Shown here piece by piece: positions 33,368-46,170 of a stretch of 55,432 nt of DNA (positions within the stretch are counted from its first letter, which is position 1; each line of letters starts with the position of its first letter). This stretch comes from Chara braunii (Eukaryota; Streptophyta; Charophyceae; Charales; Characeae). The stretch covers positions 1,178,768-1,234,199 of the forward strand of contig BFEA01000141.1 in assembly GCA_003427395.1 (NCBI GenBank), given 5' to 3'. Made by a program: the position numbers and the translations under genes. A model generated the notes under the pieces. It searched no databases. It was not told the DNA's origin and was given only the letters and a program-made list of their open reading frames with translations.

Positions 33368-34212
33368 GCGGAATCCCCGTATTTGATGGTTTGGGTCATG
33401 AACCCTCTAACCCTTGTTGAAGTCGTAATGTCTCCAAGTGGAACAAAGCAGCGGGCAACAACCCTATGGAGGACCAGGCAACACAGTAGAGGCAACACTG
33501 CTGCACAACGCCAAAAACGACTGCAAGGAATGACATGGCACGCAGGGCATGCAACATAGCAACCATATAGTGAAGCACAAGACAACACAAGCAAGGCAAC
33601 AACACTGAGGGGACGATAGGGTGAGCAGACCAGCAGCTCGGCAACCGTGGAGCGGAGCACAAGGCACCAGCAACAAGGCAACCAACCTACATGGCACACC
33701 AGCAGGAAACAAGGAAACCCACACGGCACGGCCAGCAGATGAGCAGCACGACAGTGGAGCAGCGAAGCGCAAGGCAACACCAACAACACGGCCACTCCGC
33801 ACAGCGAACACAACAATATGTAGAGAACCACATGCGATGCCAGCGGGACAGGCAACAAGGCACAGGCAGAGCACAGACAAGGCAGTCGACTCATCCAACA
33901 CAGAGCAAAGCAGCACATGACCTACTCACATCGCGATTGAATCCCACAAACTGTTGGTTCCCACCACCCATTGAGTCAGGGAGTCACTCCACGAACATCT
34001 ATCATCACCTATAAGCAACGCAGACAACTCGAACCGAGCGCAGTAGGCACTCCAAACGAGGAACAACCGACTGTTTGGCACTGCCTAAGGGTGCTCAGCT
34101 GGGCACACAAAATAAGTACTTAGAAAAAATCAGGGGGAGGACAGACAACAGAAGAACGACCGACAATCATCAAACTGATTGCGCGCGCACGCGCACGTGT
34201 GTGTGTGTGTAT

Positions 34213-34257
<45 letters not shown>

Positions 34258-35218
34258 TGTTTGTGTTTTATGTGGTGTGTGCTAAATCACTTTCACATAA
34301 TAGCACGTTTTATCGTACTATATGGGCTCCGATGATATATGTTAGCAAATACTAAGTGGAGATTCAGGGCAGCAGTAGCATGATTTCGCAACTTGACCTA
34401 CGTTTCCAGCGATCACTCTGGATGTTCTCCGTAAGCTTAAACACCGGAGGCAGTGATTGATTTCCATTTAACGTCGTTGTAGCAAAGGAAGGAAAAAAAC
34501 TCTTTATGAGCTACATTTTTTGCTGATGGGAAGCAGATACGGGGATTACCCTCTTTTGGTTGCATAATACATAGTGAAGAAGAAAGTTTTCATACAGGAA
34601 AGAAATAACTGAAGGTTGAGGAGAATAAGAGATAATTTCTGTTTCAAAAAATTACTGACCGATGCGTATTACTTTGCAGATTGCCTCGTAATTTAACAGA
34701 TTCGTGAGTGTTTCCTCATATGTTATTATCCCTAGATGTTGGTTATTCAATTAGAATATATTGACGAGGCATCGTAAGTAAGCATAATTTTTTCCTTCTC
34801 TTTATTCTACTAGAATGCCCTCTATTTGTGTGTCCCGTATTAGCTGTGATGGTAGTGGTCCGTTTTTTCGATGGTAAATCAAGCGTGAAAAAATCTCTTC
34901 GTGTGCGCGTGTGCTTTGCCAGTGATTTTATCACGTAGTTATGGGTTTGAATTTCCAAGGATTGGTTTCCCTAAAATGGGTTTCGAGATTTTCCCAGATA
35001 TATGGTTGCATATCCAATTCGGTCGGATAGCACCTTGCTTATTAATGGGAATGAAGATCTCTGCGACGTGTTTCGTCCGTAATTTTGTCCCCGTGTACTA
35101 TGTTGGCATACCCAAACAGTAAAAAAGCCTCTTGACTTTTTCGACTTACTTTCGCAGAAGACGAGTAAGACAAAGTGAATAATTGACCGTAGAAAATTAA
35201 TGCATCCGAACTTTACTC

Positions 35219-36900
35219 ACTAGATTTTCGTGGCGGTTTTCTCGTAAATTATATCATAGATCGGGACAGGTAGATGCTGCTTTTNGTAATTTNACTATCG
35301 TAAACAAGAACGATTCATAAAGTCTAAAGTGTTCACTCACGCCAACCATTGTTGTTTCGTAAATTCCTTCGTCACTCATTGCTGAAAGTTGTAAATGATG
35401 ATAACTGACAACTTTCCTACATTTATCGCATTATGAACAAGTAATACAAACACCCGGGGTACCTACTTTCAATATTACCTTTCGTTTGAAATATGACTTG
35501 CTCATTATACGACAAGATATAGGGAACATCGTGTAGAGAAGAGATGATCAGATCATAGAAAGATATTACTAATCAAAACATACAAGTTTCCGTGGAAGTA
35601 TCCTTATTGCCAGGGTGGCAGGGTGGCCTCATATAAGCCACATGTTGTCAAGGTTTAGGTGATTGACTACGATCTTTCCCTGGTCATCGTCGATCACAAC
35701 AATTATTTTTTTTTAGTTCCTGTTCGTCAATTCCCTTTGTTGCTCATTATCGAAAAGTGCAGGCAGGTGTAAGTAACAATTCTTTTACGTACATCAATAC
35801 CAGGATGACAAGAAAGAGCGATGCATCATAAATAAGCGAGACAATTATTCGGGGTCTCGAACTTTTCGTTCAAAATGTAAGTCGTTTCAACTATTTTGCA
35901 AAAGACTGGAGGAGATCACGTAGACGGGGGAAGAACAAACCATAGAAAGATATCTCACACAAACTTCCGTGTTAGTTTTCTCGTTGCAAACATGTTCTCA
36001 TGTAGATCGCAACCGGGGGGATTCAGGTAATTGACTGCAACCCGTCCTTGGTCACCAAAAATATAGAAGACTTTGACAGTCGATCGCAATTATTTACGTG
36101 TACTTGTTCTGGTTCGTCGATTACCCTTGTTGTTTTCTATCGATAATTGTAAATGACAACTTAATTACGCACATCGATTCGAGGATATCAAGATGGATGC
36201 ATCAAAAAATAATAAGCGAGACAATTATACAGGGCATCGAGCTTTTCTGTTTGAAATGTGACTTGCTCAACTTATCTTATAAAAAACGAAAAAGATCGCG
36301 AGGTCGGGAAAAGAACAGATCGTAGAAACATATCCCACATAAATTGTCTTGCTAGATTTTTTTGTTGCCAAGGTGGTTTCGCATAGATCGCATCCGGGTA
36401 GATGCTGCAGGGGTTTGGGTAATTGACTGAGATCCGTCCTTAATCGTAAACTTGGACGACTCGTAAAGTCGATCGCAATTATTTACATTTACCAGCTCTG
36501 GTTTGGCAATTCCCTTTGTCGCTTACTGACAACTTTCTCATCTACATTGATTTTAGGATGAGAAGAGAGATGCATCAAAAAATATGTGGGCATCAACCTT
36601 TCAAGGAGTTTTTTCCTGAATTATGACTCTTTTAAACTTTTCTCAATTGACGAAGAGGATTGTGTAAAAATGGAAGGAAGTGATCGTAGAAAGACATCCT
36701 TTATCAAAGCAGACGAACTTCCCTACTAGATTTTCCCTTTGCTAGAGTGGATCTACACGGATTGCATCCGGGTAGATGTTGCAAGCGTTTGGCCATTGAC
36801 TGAGATCATCGTAATTCTGAATGACATGACCGCACATGTTTACGCTAACTAAATCCGGCTCGTTGATTCCCTAATAGCCTGGACCAGCAACCCTTTTAGG
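35219..36900. repeat. Diverged ~375-bp tandem repeats, about 4.5 units
   Basis: Units begin near 35219, 35590, 35966, 36344 and 36726. Recurring landmarks are CATAGAAAGATAT, TAGATTTT or TAGTTTTCTCG, TAGATCGCA-TCCGGG, GTAATTGACT, TCGATCGCAATTATTTAC, AATTCCCTTTGTTG, GATGCATCA and GCGAGACAATTAT. Divergence is high, so the array is old. The first unit starts inside the duplicated segment. It could be a satellite or a decayed element array. No protein is coded. Confidence 0.75.
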
Positions 36901-38049
36901 TTCTTGATTCGCAAAGGAACGAACTAACTACTTGAGGTATCAACCATTACACACACATAATAATTCAGATGAACAATATACTTAAAGGTATTATTTACCG
37001 TATACACAGAATCCTTTCTGAAAAAAACACATGAATAGCTCACCGAAATTTACAAAAGAAGCCACTTTCAACCATGCCCGCTTTCGTCCAAATAGGAGAG
37101 CAAGGCTTAAGAGAGCAGAGAAAAATAGAGAGAGAGAGAAGAAGATATTGTCGTATCAGGTCATACACCTCCAGCCACCCTTCCCTGGTACGATCCGTAC
37201 CGTGAGCACAACTGGCCGATCCGCAGGAAGGGAGTGGCCCATCCCTAAAACGTTTTTCTGCTCCGGCCACATGGAGCTTCATCAGAGTGGAATTCTTCGA
37301 TGGTCTTTGGAAGGAAAAGACAGGTGGGGGGGAGAAGAGGTCAGGGAGGAGGGGGGAGGGGCGAGGTGGGGGGGGGGATTGCCAGGATGAAGAGCAGGAA
37401 GGCTAGGTATGCTAAAAAAGCTAAGACGATGAGACTTCATGCTGCCCATTCCAACGCCTTGCGTCCTTCTTCCTCCTTCATTGCCCTAACGCGATTTCTG
37501 CTATTGCAAAGATGATACCTACTCCAGACGCAATACAACAAAGCGCAAGAGCAAGCATTCATGCGGAGAAGAGTATGTCAAAGGTGGAGACGGCGCAGGA
37601 TACTTTCGCCAATTTGAACGAGATTCACTCCTCCTTACAGAGCCAAATGGCAGCTGCTGCGATTATAGCATTTGGAATGAGGGCTAGGAAGAAGAGCACA
37701 ACGAGATAGAAGCCTAAGAGGAGAGAGAGCGGTGCTGGTGTGTTTGCTACCGCAACGGAGGTATTCATAGCGTGAGTAGCAACGTTGTTACTTTTTGCGG
37801 TGAGTTTCTTGAGCGAGCTGCGAGTGCGCTGTCTGCGTGTGAGTGTGCTACTTGCATATGAATTCGTCGTGGATAGAGACTATACCACTTCTTCCTCGTT
37901 GTCTTATCCCCTGAAAAGGTCGAGATCAACCTCGACGCCCATCGCCCGAAAAATTCCTGCCGTTCGCTGGTTTCGCCTAGCTGAAGATCGCACGTCGCCG
38001 TTGCAAATTCATGCAGAGCACTCCTTCGCTGAAAAGACAGATTGATTGT
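36901..38049. other. No supported gene
   Basis: A plus-strand frame at 37031-37390 becomes Gly/Arg-rich with base composition, and shorter frames follow at 37512-38045. None shows a recognisable domain or splice structure. Confidence 0.45.
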
Positions 38050-40540
38050 TTCTTCTGTTTTTTTTGTTTTTTTTTAATTGAGCCTCTTGGCTCTGGCTCA
38101 TGCCATTCTGGGGAGTGACAGTCCGGTTCCTATTCCCCCGACAAGTCAATGAATAGTACAAGGTTGACTCACCCCACGCTCCTCCCCATTATGGTTGAGA
38201 GGCCTGAGTGAACGACATTGATTACTTCCAGTAGGAAGGATGTACCAACCCTCACCCCTGCCTAAGTTAGTCTGTCATAAGTAGTCTTTTGTGTGGCTTT
38301 GTATGCCTAATCCGTCACTGGCTGCTCCTCTCAGCTGTATGGCTGTGAGTTATTACATGTACCTCTAGAGCAAGTTGCGACTATTGACCTCTGTTGGCGT
38401 CACTAGAACCTCTTTTCAATCTAAACCCTAAACCCTCCCAAGGGCTCTTCAATCTGCGTTACAGAACTCCATGCTTATTCTGCACCGTACCATTGCATAT
38501 CCACCAACGACATTTGATGGGGAGGAAACGGCTCTGGGAACTCTACGGGTGAGCGCATTGGCACTCCTTGGTCCACTTTAGTCCATTCCTTGAAGCAGAT
38601 GCAGTAGTCTCTCCTAAAGTCTACATGCTCCTGCCCGGGAGACTGTCCACCCTCCCACCGGATATAGGCAATCCAGCCCCCTTTTTCGCTACTCAGTCCC
38701 TGAGAATTGATTGATTGCTTGTGTGATATCTTTCCTTGAGTGATATGTCTGTAATTGGTTTTTGACCTTCTACCATCGTGAGAGGAGTTCTTGCTGTATA
38801 TATTGTTTTATTATTTTCGTTATTTCTTCTCCTTCCATGCGAACTCCCTTAATAGAATGTGCAACGCTTCCTCCAAAGTGCCCAAATAGCCACTCTCCTC
38901 CCGATCTTGAACATGTTGTTTTCAAAATCGCTGTCCGTGGGGGAGGTCCATGCTTCACCGAGCAGCGCCCTCCAGTCCCACGGCCAAGTCGATCCGGTGC
39001 CCAGGAGGCTCCATATCCTGTCCCACCAACGCCAAGTGAGGACCGTCCCTAAACACTGTAGGAAGATGTGTTCTATAGTTTTCGGGATCTTACGGGAGGG
39101 GAAGGCGTTATGGCAAGATTTGCACCATGGGAGCGCCATACCCTTCTGCTCCAGAAACGTACGGTCTATCAGCCAATTATTTGTCGAGAGGCAGCGATGC
39201 TCTATCTGTCACTGCAACGAGGCGAATTTGGTCGGTTTGGATTTCATGGTTGAAAATCATCGTATAGGGCGGACGGTCTCTTGACCTATGTTCAAGTGGG
39301 CTATCCAATGGGCTTTTACCATCTCCTTGAGATTCACCTTTGGCCGCAGCAGCCGGTAAGTAGCCTTTACTTACAAGCTAAAGAGGTTTGTGTCGGATTG
39401 GCTGGTGTTCTTCGTGCAGGTACCCAGTGTCATTCCTCCGGGTCGAAGGGGAGTTCAGCAAGGGGTGTTCTGGCGCGAAATGAGATTCATTCGTCTTTGT
39501 GTCTCAGTACGCAGGTTTTGTGCAACTCCTCGTTCTTCCACCACCTCACTGCGTACGGGGTGTACCTAGTGCGAATATTGCCCTTTCCCTTTGATTGACC
39601 AAGGATTCGTCTGCCCGCACTTCCATCACATTGCCAACGCTTTCCGTGTCGTCCGGGACTACGACCCAGTCTCCTTCCGTCAGCCGCGGTCCTTTTCGAA
39701 GGGTGCGCACCCAGTCAAGCAGGATGTCAAAGATGAGTGCTTCTAGGTTTGTTTCAATATCATGACAGTACCTCATCTGAACCCTCAACTGTGCTGTCGT
39801 TTTCTAGTTTTTGTTCGCCGGGTCTGTCTTTGATCCTCACTACACCGTTTCTGACCCAGCTGCTCCATGGGGGGTCTGAACTACGGTGTACCCTGCCCTT
39901 TCTATCAGTGATATTTATGTTACCAAAGAGGGGTTGCCGCATCACCTCGTCCCATTTGTTCGGCATGTTTTTTCCTGGCAACGGTAGCTGGCGCCAGGCC
40001 TTCAGCACCCGGGGCCAAAAGTCACCTCTGGTTAGGTCACTCCTTGCTGCTCCCCGGGTGGAGTCTCTGTCGACCCGAGGGTGCCGTGGTATGGGCCAAT
40101 ATCGGTCCTCTAGCCAGGGGATCCACACCTCGTGTTGTTTGTAGTGCCAGTCTAGCAATTTGTTCTAGTGCAAGGGTATTCCAGGGAAGGTCTTGGCGTA
40201 AATATCAGTCTTTCGATCCATTGTACCATCCCCGCAACCACCTGGATATCTGGGTCTAGGATGCCCAAGCCCCAGTGTGTTTCTTGGATGCATACAACAT
40301 CTGTCCAATTTTTGCCCCCCACCCCCGTCATCAGATCCCATATTGAGTTTTCGTTGTCCATTCTGCAGGATGCCAGGCCATTGAAGTTTAGGGGCCACAG
40401 ATCCAGGTTTGCTGCCCGTTGGCATTGGTTCCAGATTTGATCCTTTTCGTACACTGCTTTTACCGGGTCCATATCAATCTTGTTCGGCTTCAGGTCCCTA
40501 AACGGGCCCACGGTAGTTGTTCCCTGTCCCACCCGGTTGT
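38050..40540 (-). mobile_element. LINE copy B, internally deleted
   Basis: T runs at 38050-38080 are consistent with a minus-strand poly-A tail. Coding remains at 38849-39139 give the zf-RVT domain (WCKSC, then EHIFLQC), with further ORF2 pieces at 39546-39788 and 39760-40158. The frame at 40152-40532 begins as the endonuclease N-terminus (PLNFNGLASC, then VVCIQETH) and passes directly at about 40265 into GLGILDPDIQV, a segment that in copy A lies downstream of the RT. Most of the endonuclease and the RT are therefore deleted. Confidence 0.8.
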
Positions 40541-40694
40541 ACCCGCAAATAAGCCTAACCTAAGAATAACACTCAGGCATCTCTGGACGTCCTGCTCTGT
40601 CCAGGTCTCACTGGATTTGATCTTGACTGTCTGTAGTTCCAAAAGTTGGGAGTGGGGGTGCCACTTCAGTCCAGCATCTTTGGCTGGGTCAAAG

Positions 40695-40744
<50 letters not shown>

Positions 40745-41175
40745 TAAAACACAACCCCCTATCAGTGTTAGTGTTGCTGGTAAGGGCAGACACCACTAAC
40801 ACCCGGGAAGGGGCTCCATCTATTGGTGGGGAGCATCATCTGCTGGAAAACGGGTCCAGCATCCCTTATACAGAAAGAAACATATATGAGAGTGACTGAA
40901 GGATGTATAGTAACTGTGAGGCTTGCCAGCATTGATTACCCTGTATCCCAGGGGATTGACTGAGCAGGCCTGTATGATGCCGGAGCAGCCATTGCCTTCT
41001 GTATCTCTTCACCCTCAAGAGGAGGGCGCCAAATGTGCTGTTAAGGGCTGATACTTATTTAAGGGCTGATACTATTCAGAGGGGGCTACTTTCTCCCTTT
41101 CCTCAGTCTCGCATCAGGTTCGAGATGTCCATATTGCTCAGATTGCCCAGATTGCCAGCTTTGACTTCTTCGTTT

Positions 41176-41244
<69 letters not shown>

Positions 41245-41547
41245 TTTTTTATGCAATGACTGTGGTCTGCCAACATCGATTGTCCTAGTATTCTGGGGGG
41301 TATCTGAGTTCTTACTGTTTCAAAACTATCTGCAGTGATTGCAGTGGATGCAGTGATTGCCCTGATGCATTGGGTGTTGCCTGAGTATGCTTTTGCAATG
41401 TAGCTTCCATTACCATTGCTACTCATCTCCCTCCTTTCCCTGTTAGGGGCACTGTTGTCTCTGGTCATGATTCACTCTTGTTCTAAATTTCCAAGGTCAG
41501 TCTTTTGGATTTTAACTGGCAGCGCCCCGGTACCATTCCATCTCAGC
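40541..41547. other. Spacer with microsatellites between LINE copies
   Basis: Holds a TA tract (40699-40741) and a CT tract (41179-41240) followed by a T run. It may include LINE A 3' UTR. No gene. Confidence 0.6.
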
Positions 41548-44500
41548 CTAAGCTAGGGGCGGGGGTGGAAAAAATTCAGCAAAATCGGACAGGGGTCGGA
41601 ATGGGATAGAGGGATCAATCATGGTCCAATCCAGAAAGATGAGGTGGTAGTCTCTCTCTCCTTCTTCTACGTCTTCCCCCCCTTTCCCCCCTCCTTTCCA
41701 TGCTACCTTTGCAATCCTACCCCCTTGATCCCCACCCAGCCAGTCGTTACAGAATCTCTCAATGATTTGTTTGATTTCCTGTTTCGAGTGCAGATGCTTG
41801 ATCTTTTCCTTGAGCCTTTCCCATTGAATAGATATGTCATTTTGTATTTTTTCTTTTATTGCATTGATAAACTTTGTTCCATCACGGCGCACTCCTTCCA
41901 TTTCGAGAGTGCATCGTCTCCACCAGATGGCCCATATGATCGCCATGCGTCCTATTTTAAACATGTTGTCTTCGAAAGGGGTGGTTTGTTGTGGGGCCCA
42001 TGCCTTGCAGAGGAGCGCTCTCCAGTCCCATGGCCAGGGTTGTGAGGTTCCCAGTTGTCTCCATACACGATCCCACCACCTCCATAGCCATATTGCCGTC
42101 GGGCATTGCAGAAATATGTGCTCGATGGTCTCCGACCATTTTCGAGTCGAGAAAGATGTTGTGCATATCTTGCACCATGGGAGAGTCAGTCCTTTCTGTT
42201 CAAGGCGCGTCCTGTCAATCAGCCAGTCGTTGGTCGGCAAGGCCCTATTTTCCACTTGGCATTGGAGTGAAGCTAGTTTTGCTGGCATGGCTTTGCTTGC
42301 TTTAAACCATTTGACTGGTCGCAGTGTGTCTCTTCCCACGTTCAGATGTTTCGTCCAGCGCGCCTCGACGACATCTTTCAGGTTCACTTTCGGTCGCAAC
42401 ATTCGGTAAGTTGCCTTGACAGAAAGCGTCTGCAGGTGTCGTGTCCCAGACTTCCCCCTCCCATATTGCTGGGTCCATATCCATTCATCAGGATCTAAGG
42501 GCAAATATTGGATTGGTTTGTTTGGTTTGTATGCTCGCCACTGGTCTTTTTCTTTGAGGACACGAATACGATAGATGTTAGATGTCGGGTACCATGCAGT
42601 CTCTTCTGGCAGTATTCGTTCCAGCACATTTTCTGTTTTTATTATGAAACGGTTGGCCACTACCTCCTGTTCTGCCCCCCTGCCGACCTTGCGAGTGTAC
42701 ACCACATCTCCCACCACTCCTTCAGTGTCCCAGAACCCCACCCAATCCCCCTCCAGCACCGTCGGTCCTTTTCTCATAATTCGGACCCAGTCAAGTGGGA
42801 TAGCGAAAATAATGTTTTTCAGCGCTTCTCCCACATTGTGATAGTATTTCAGTTTCCTTCGTAGTTGGGGTTCTGATAACCAATCTTTGGTTTCCTAATC
42901 CCAAATATCTTTTACGTGCAACACTCTATTCTTCACCCAGTTTTTCCAAGGGTTTTCACTGTTGTGAAAGACTCGGCTATGGGGGCCAGTTACCCATCGG
43001 TTTCCGAACAGTGGTTGGCGGGCCACTTCTTCCCAGCGTTTGGGTGAGATTTTATCGGGTAGGGGCAGCTTGCGCCATGTCTTTAGTATCGTGGCCCAAA
43101 GAGGGTCTCTTTTCAGATCTTGCCTAGCTGCCTGTATGTCCGATACTCCTTCCTCCTCGGTCAGGGCAGACTTTTGTGGTATAGCCCAGTATCTATCTTC
43201 AAGCCATGTTTCTGGTTCGACCTATGGGGGCGCTGGTGGTGTCAGTCTGACAATCTGTTGCAATGCCAGTGGTTGCCAAGGTGCAAGTGTGGAAAATAGA
43301 AGGCCTATTACCCATTGGAGTGTCAGGGCCATCACTTGGGTGGTCGGATCGATTATCCCTAGCCCTCCTTTGGTTTTTGGGTGTACAACCGACTGCCAGG
43401 CCACCCTGCTGATAGCATTAGGACACTCATGATTCCCTCTCCATAGAAAAGTTGCCACCTGTCTTTGGAGGGAGGATGTCGCAGGCTTGCTGAGCGTCCA
43501 GATTGCTGTTTTGTACCAAAGGGCAACCAAGATTACATTATTGATTACTAGAGCCCTACCCATTAAGGAGGTCTTGCGGTCTTTCCATTGGGATAGTTTC
43601 CCCTGGACTGGTTGTGTGAGTCATTCATCATTCATGGGTGGTTTCCCTTCTGCTCTCATTTGGACCCCTAAGATTCTGATCGGTGCTTCTTTGGGTATCC
43701 ATTTTATTTTGGGGGTGTCTGGTGGTCTCCCTCCTTGGTAGTGTAGCCACCATCCTTGCGTCTTGTTTCCCCAATTGACCGTCATATCTGAAAGGAAGCA
43801 GAATTGATCCATCAGTTTTTGGATTTCTATCATATTTTCATGTGATGCATCGATCATTATGGTAAGATCGTCTGCAAAGAGAGAACAGTCAGGGATAGCA
43901 TCTTCTGGGATCGAGGTGAGCTTTATCTTTTGGAGGTCTTTGTGGGCTCTCAGGTTTGCAGCCAGGGCCTCCATTATGATGACAAACATGTAAGGGGCGA
44001 TGGGGTCTCCTTGCCTCACCGACCGTTCTAGGTGTATGGCAGGGGTCAGTCTACCATTAACTTGAATGGTCATTGTGGCATTCTGATGCAGGATTTTCAC
44101 CCATCTTTTGAAGGCCGGGCCGAAATTTATCTTTTCTAATTTCCAAACATTTGTCCAAAAAAGTCCAGTGAACATGATCATATGCCTTTTCGAAGTCCAC
44201 GAAAATAATGGCCGCATTGTGCTTAGATTGCCTAGATAGTTTAATGACTTCGTTAACCAACAGAATGTTATCTTGGATTTTTCGCCCTTTGATAAATCCA
44301 GTCTGTGCTGGGTGGATAATGTCTCCCATCACCTCCTCCAAGCGGTTTGCCAGAGCCTTTGCTACCAGTTTATAGACCACAGTTAAGAGGGTGATCGATC
44401 TGTCGTTTCTAATGTTCATTTGATCCTCTTTTTTATATAGCAAGGTCAAAATGCCTTGTCCCACTAGCTCACCCATCTGACCTGTGGTCCATACTGCGTT

Positions 44501-46170
44501 ATAATAGTCCATCAAATCTTGTGCAAAGGTGCTCCACGTGGACTCCCAAAATTCCTTAGGGAGTCTATCTATCCCTGGGGTCTTTTCCTCTTTCATTTGC
44601 ATGAGTGTCGTCCACACCTCTTCCTTAGACAAAGGCACCTCTAGAGTTTCCTTTTGCTGTTCCGAGAGACTTTTTGGCAATGGGTTCACGAAGTCGTCTA
44701 TTCCTGTCATCCTCTGTTCATGTGGGTTTTCCTTGCATTTGGATGTGAAAAGCTCTTTCAAGAAGTCTCTTGCTATCCGGACACATCCAGCTGTACACAT
44801 GGTCACTAGGCCACCAGGTTGGGATGGGTCATACATCGCCTCTATGGTGGTTTTGCCTGTCCTTATCCTGGCTAGGGAAAAGAAACGGGCGTCCATCGTC
44901 CCTTCTGTCTTGTATCTGTGCAGTTTTCCCCTGATTCGTGCTCCCTGCCATCTATGTTCCATGTGCTCTAACAAGCGGGCCTCTGTTGACTCAATGGCCA
45001 CAGAGAGCTCCCTAGTATCTAAGCTTTCATTTTGCTTTTCCTGTTGTTTTAGTTGACATAGTTGGTGATGTAGGTCCATTTCCTCTGTGTGTCGCCAGGC
45101 AGCCAACCCTTTAGCAAATTCACTAGATTTTCTGGCTAAGAAGGTCAGTCCATTGTTAAACCACAAGACGTCATTTTGTAGTGTTTCTCTGTGTGTTCTC
45201 CAATATTGCCATACGTCATGTATAAAATTATGATAGTCTTTTCTTTCTAATAGGGATGCGTTTAGTTTGAAGAATCCAGGATCTTGGTCTGGCTGCTTCC
45301 TAAAGGAGAGGACGATTACGCACATTGTGTGGTCTAGACCAGGGTATGCACTCCTTGGGAACACTTTCACTAGTTGCAAGGCTCCTTCCAAGTCTTGCGA
45401 GATTAGTATTAAATCAATTCTTGATTTTCTGACTCTTTCTATTCCATTTTTCCTATAGCATGAAAAAGTTCGTCTGGTCGGAAACTGTCTGCGAAAGGGG
45501 TCATACATTCCCAATGCTGTGCATAAGTTTGCGATTATCTGTTCATCTGTTTCCACATATATCGGACATGGGGAGAGGACGCGCCATCTGTCTAACCAGC
45601 GGTCCAGGGCTGCGTTGAAATCCCCCGCTAAAATGGTCGGGATCCCATCCGTCGGGATTCTGTTGGTGATAGCTTCGAAGAAAGTCCGTCTGGCCCCTAC
45701 CTCGTTTGGTCCATACACACAGCAGATTCGTATCACCTCCAATTCTAGCATTACTAAGACTGACACCCATCTCCCTTCTATCTGGTCTTCCTCCCAATGG
45801 ACAGTTTCAGCCCTTGAGTTTGGGGGGATCCAAATGGCCACCCCCGCGCTCCTCGGTCTCGGGGCATGCGCTCAGAAAGCCTATCAGGGTCATACTTCCT
45901 TGTGTGCATGGTAGTATTCCGCCTTATCCATGAGGTGGGTTTCCTGGACGCATATGATATCTGGCCAGTCCCTCCCTTCTATCCCTCTCAATTGTTCCCA
46001 TATGGCCTATTTCTTTTGAGGGGAGGCTAAGGCCAAACCGTTCAGGTTCAGTGAATGCAGGTCTAAGTATGCTTCTCTCTTTGTCTGCGCCCATTCTTTA
46101 TTCCTTCCATACAAGGTCTTTGTCAAGTCCATACTTGTCTTTTCTCTCTCCACCCTCACTCATCATTTCC
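41548..46170 (-). pseudogene. LINE copy A ORF2: endonuclease, reverse transcriptase, zf-RVT
   Basis: Minus-strand order: apurinic-type endonuclease (DIICVQETH at about 45950, ILAGDFNAALD at about 45620, SRIDLILIS at about 45410, LDHTMCVIVL at about 45320), then RT (QTGFIKGRKIQDNILL at 44300, FVDFEKAYDHVHW at 44195, and in another frame VRQGDPIAPYMF at 44010 and the catalytic FADD at about 43880), then GGLGIIDP (43360), and a terminal zinc domain (WCKIC, then EHIFLQC, at about 42170-42090). The intact enzyme would nick DNA and copy LINE RNA at the target. A frameshift near 44150 splits the RT, and stops near 43620, 43220, 42897 and 46020 interrupt the rest. The layout fits L1-type LINEs of plants. 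Confidence 0.88.

Larger units (their letters stand above)
31888..35300. repeat. 3,413-bp duplicated segment, copy 2
   Basis: No difference from 16736-20148 was seen except N at 35285 and 35293. Unlike copy 1 it continues without a linker into the ~375-bp tandem repeats, so this is probably the authentic locus. Confidence 0.95.

Noticed and set aside
37031-37390. Plus-strand ORF of 119 codons
   Set aside because: The second half is Gly/Arg-rich because of a G-rich tract; there is no domain or splice support.
38425-38437. CTAAACCCTAAACCCT, a plant-type telomere repeat
   Set aside because: Only about two units are present inside LINE-flanking DNA; this is expected by chance and is not a telomere.
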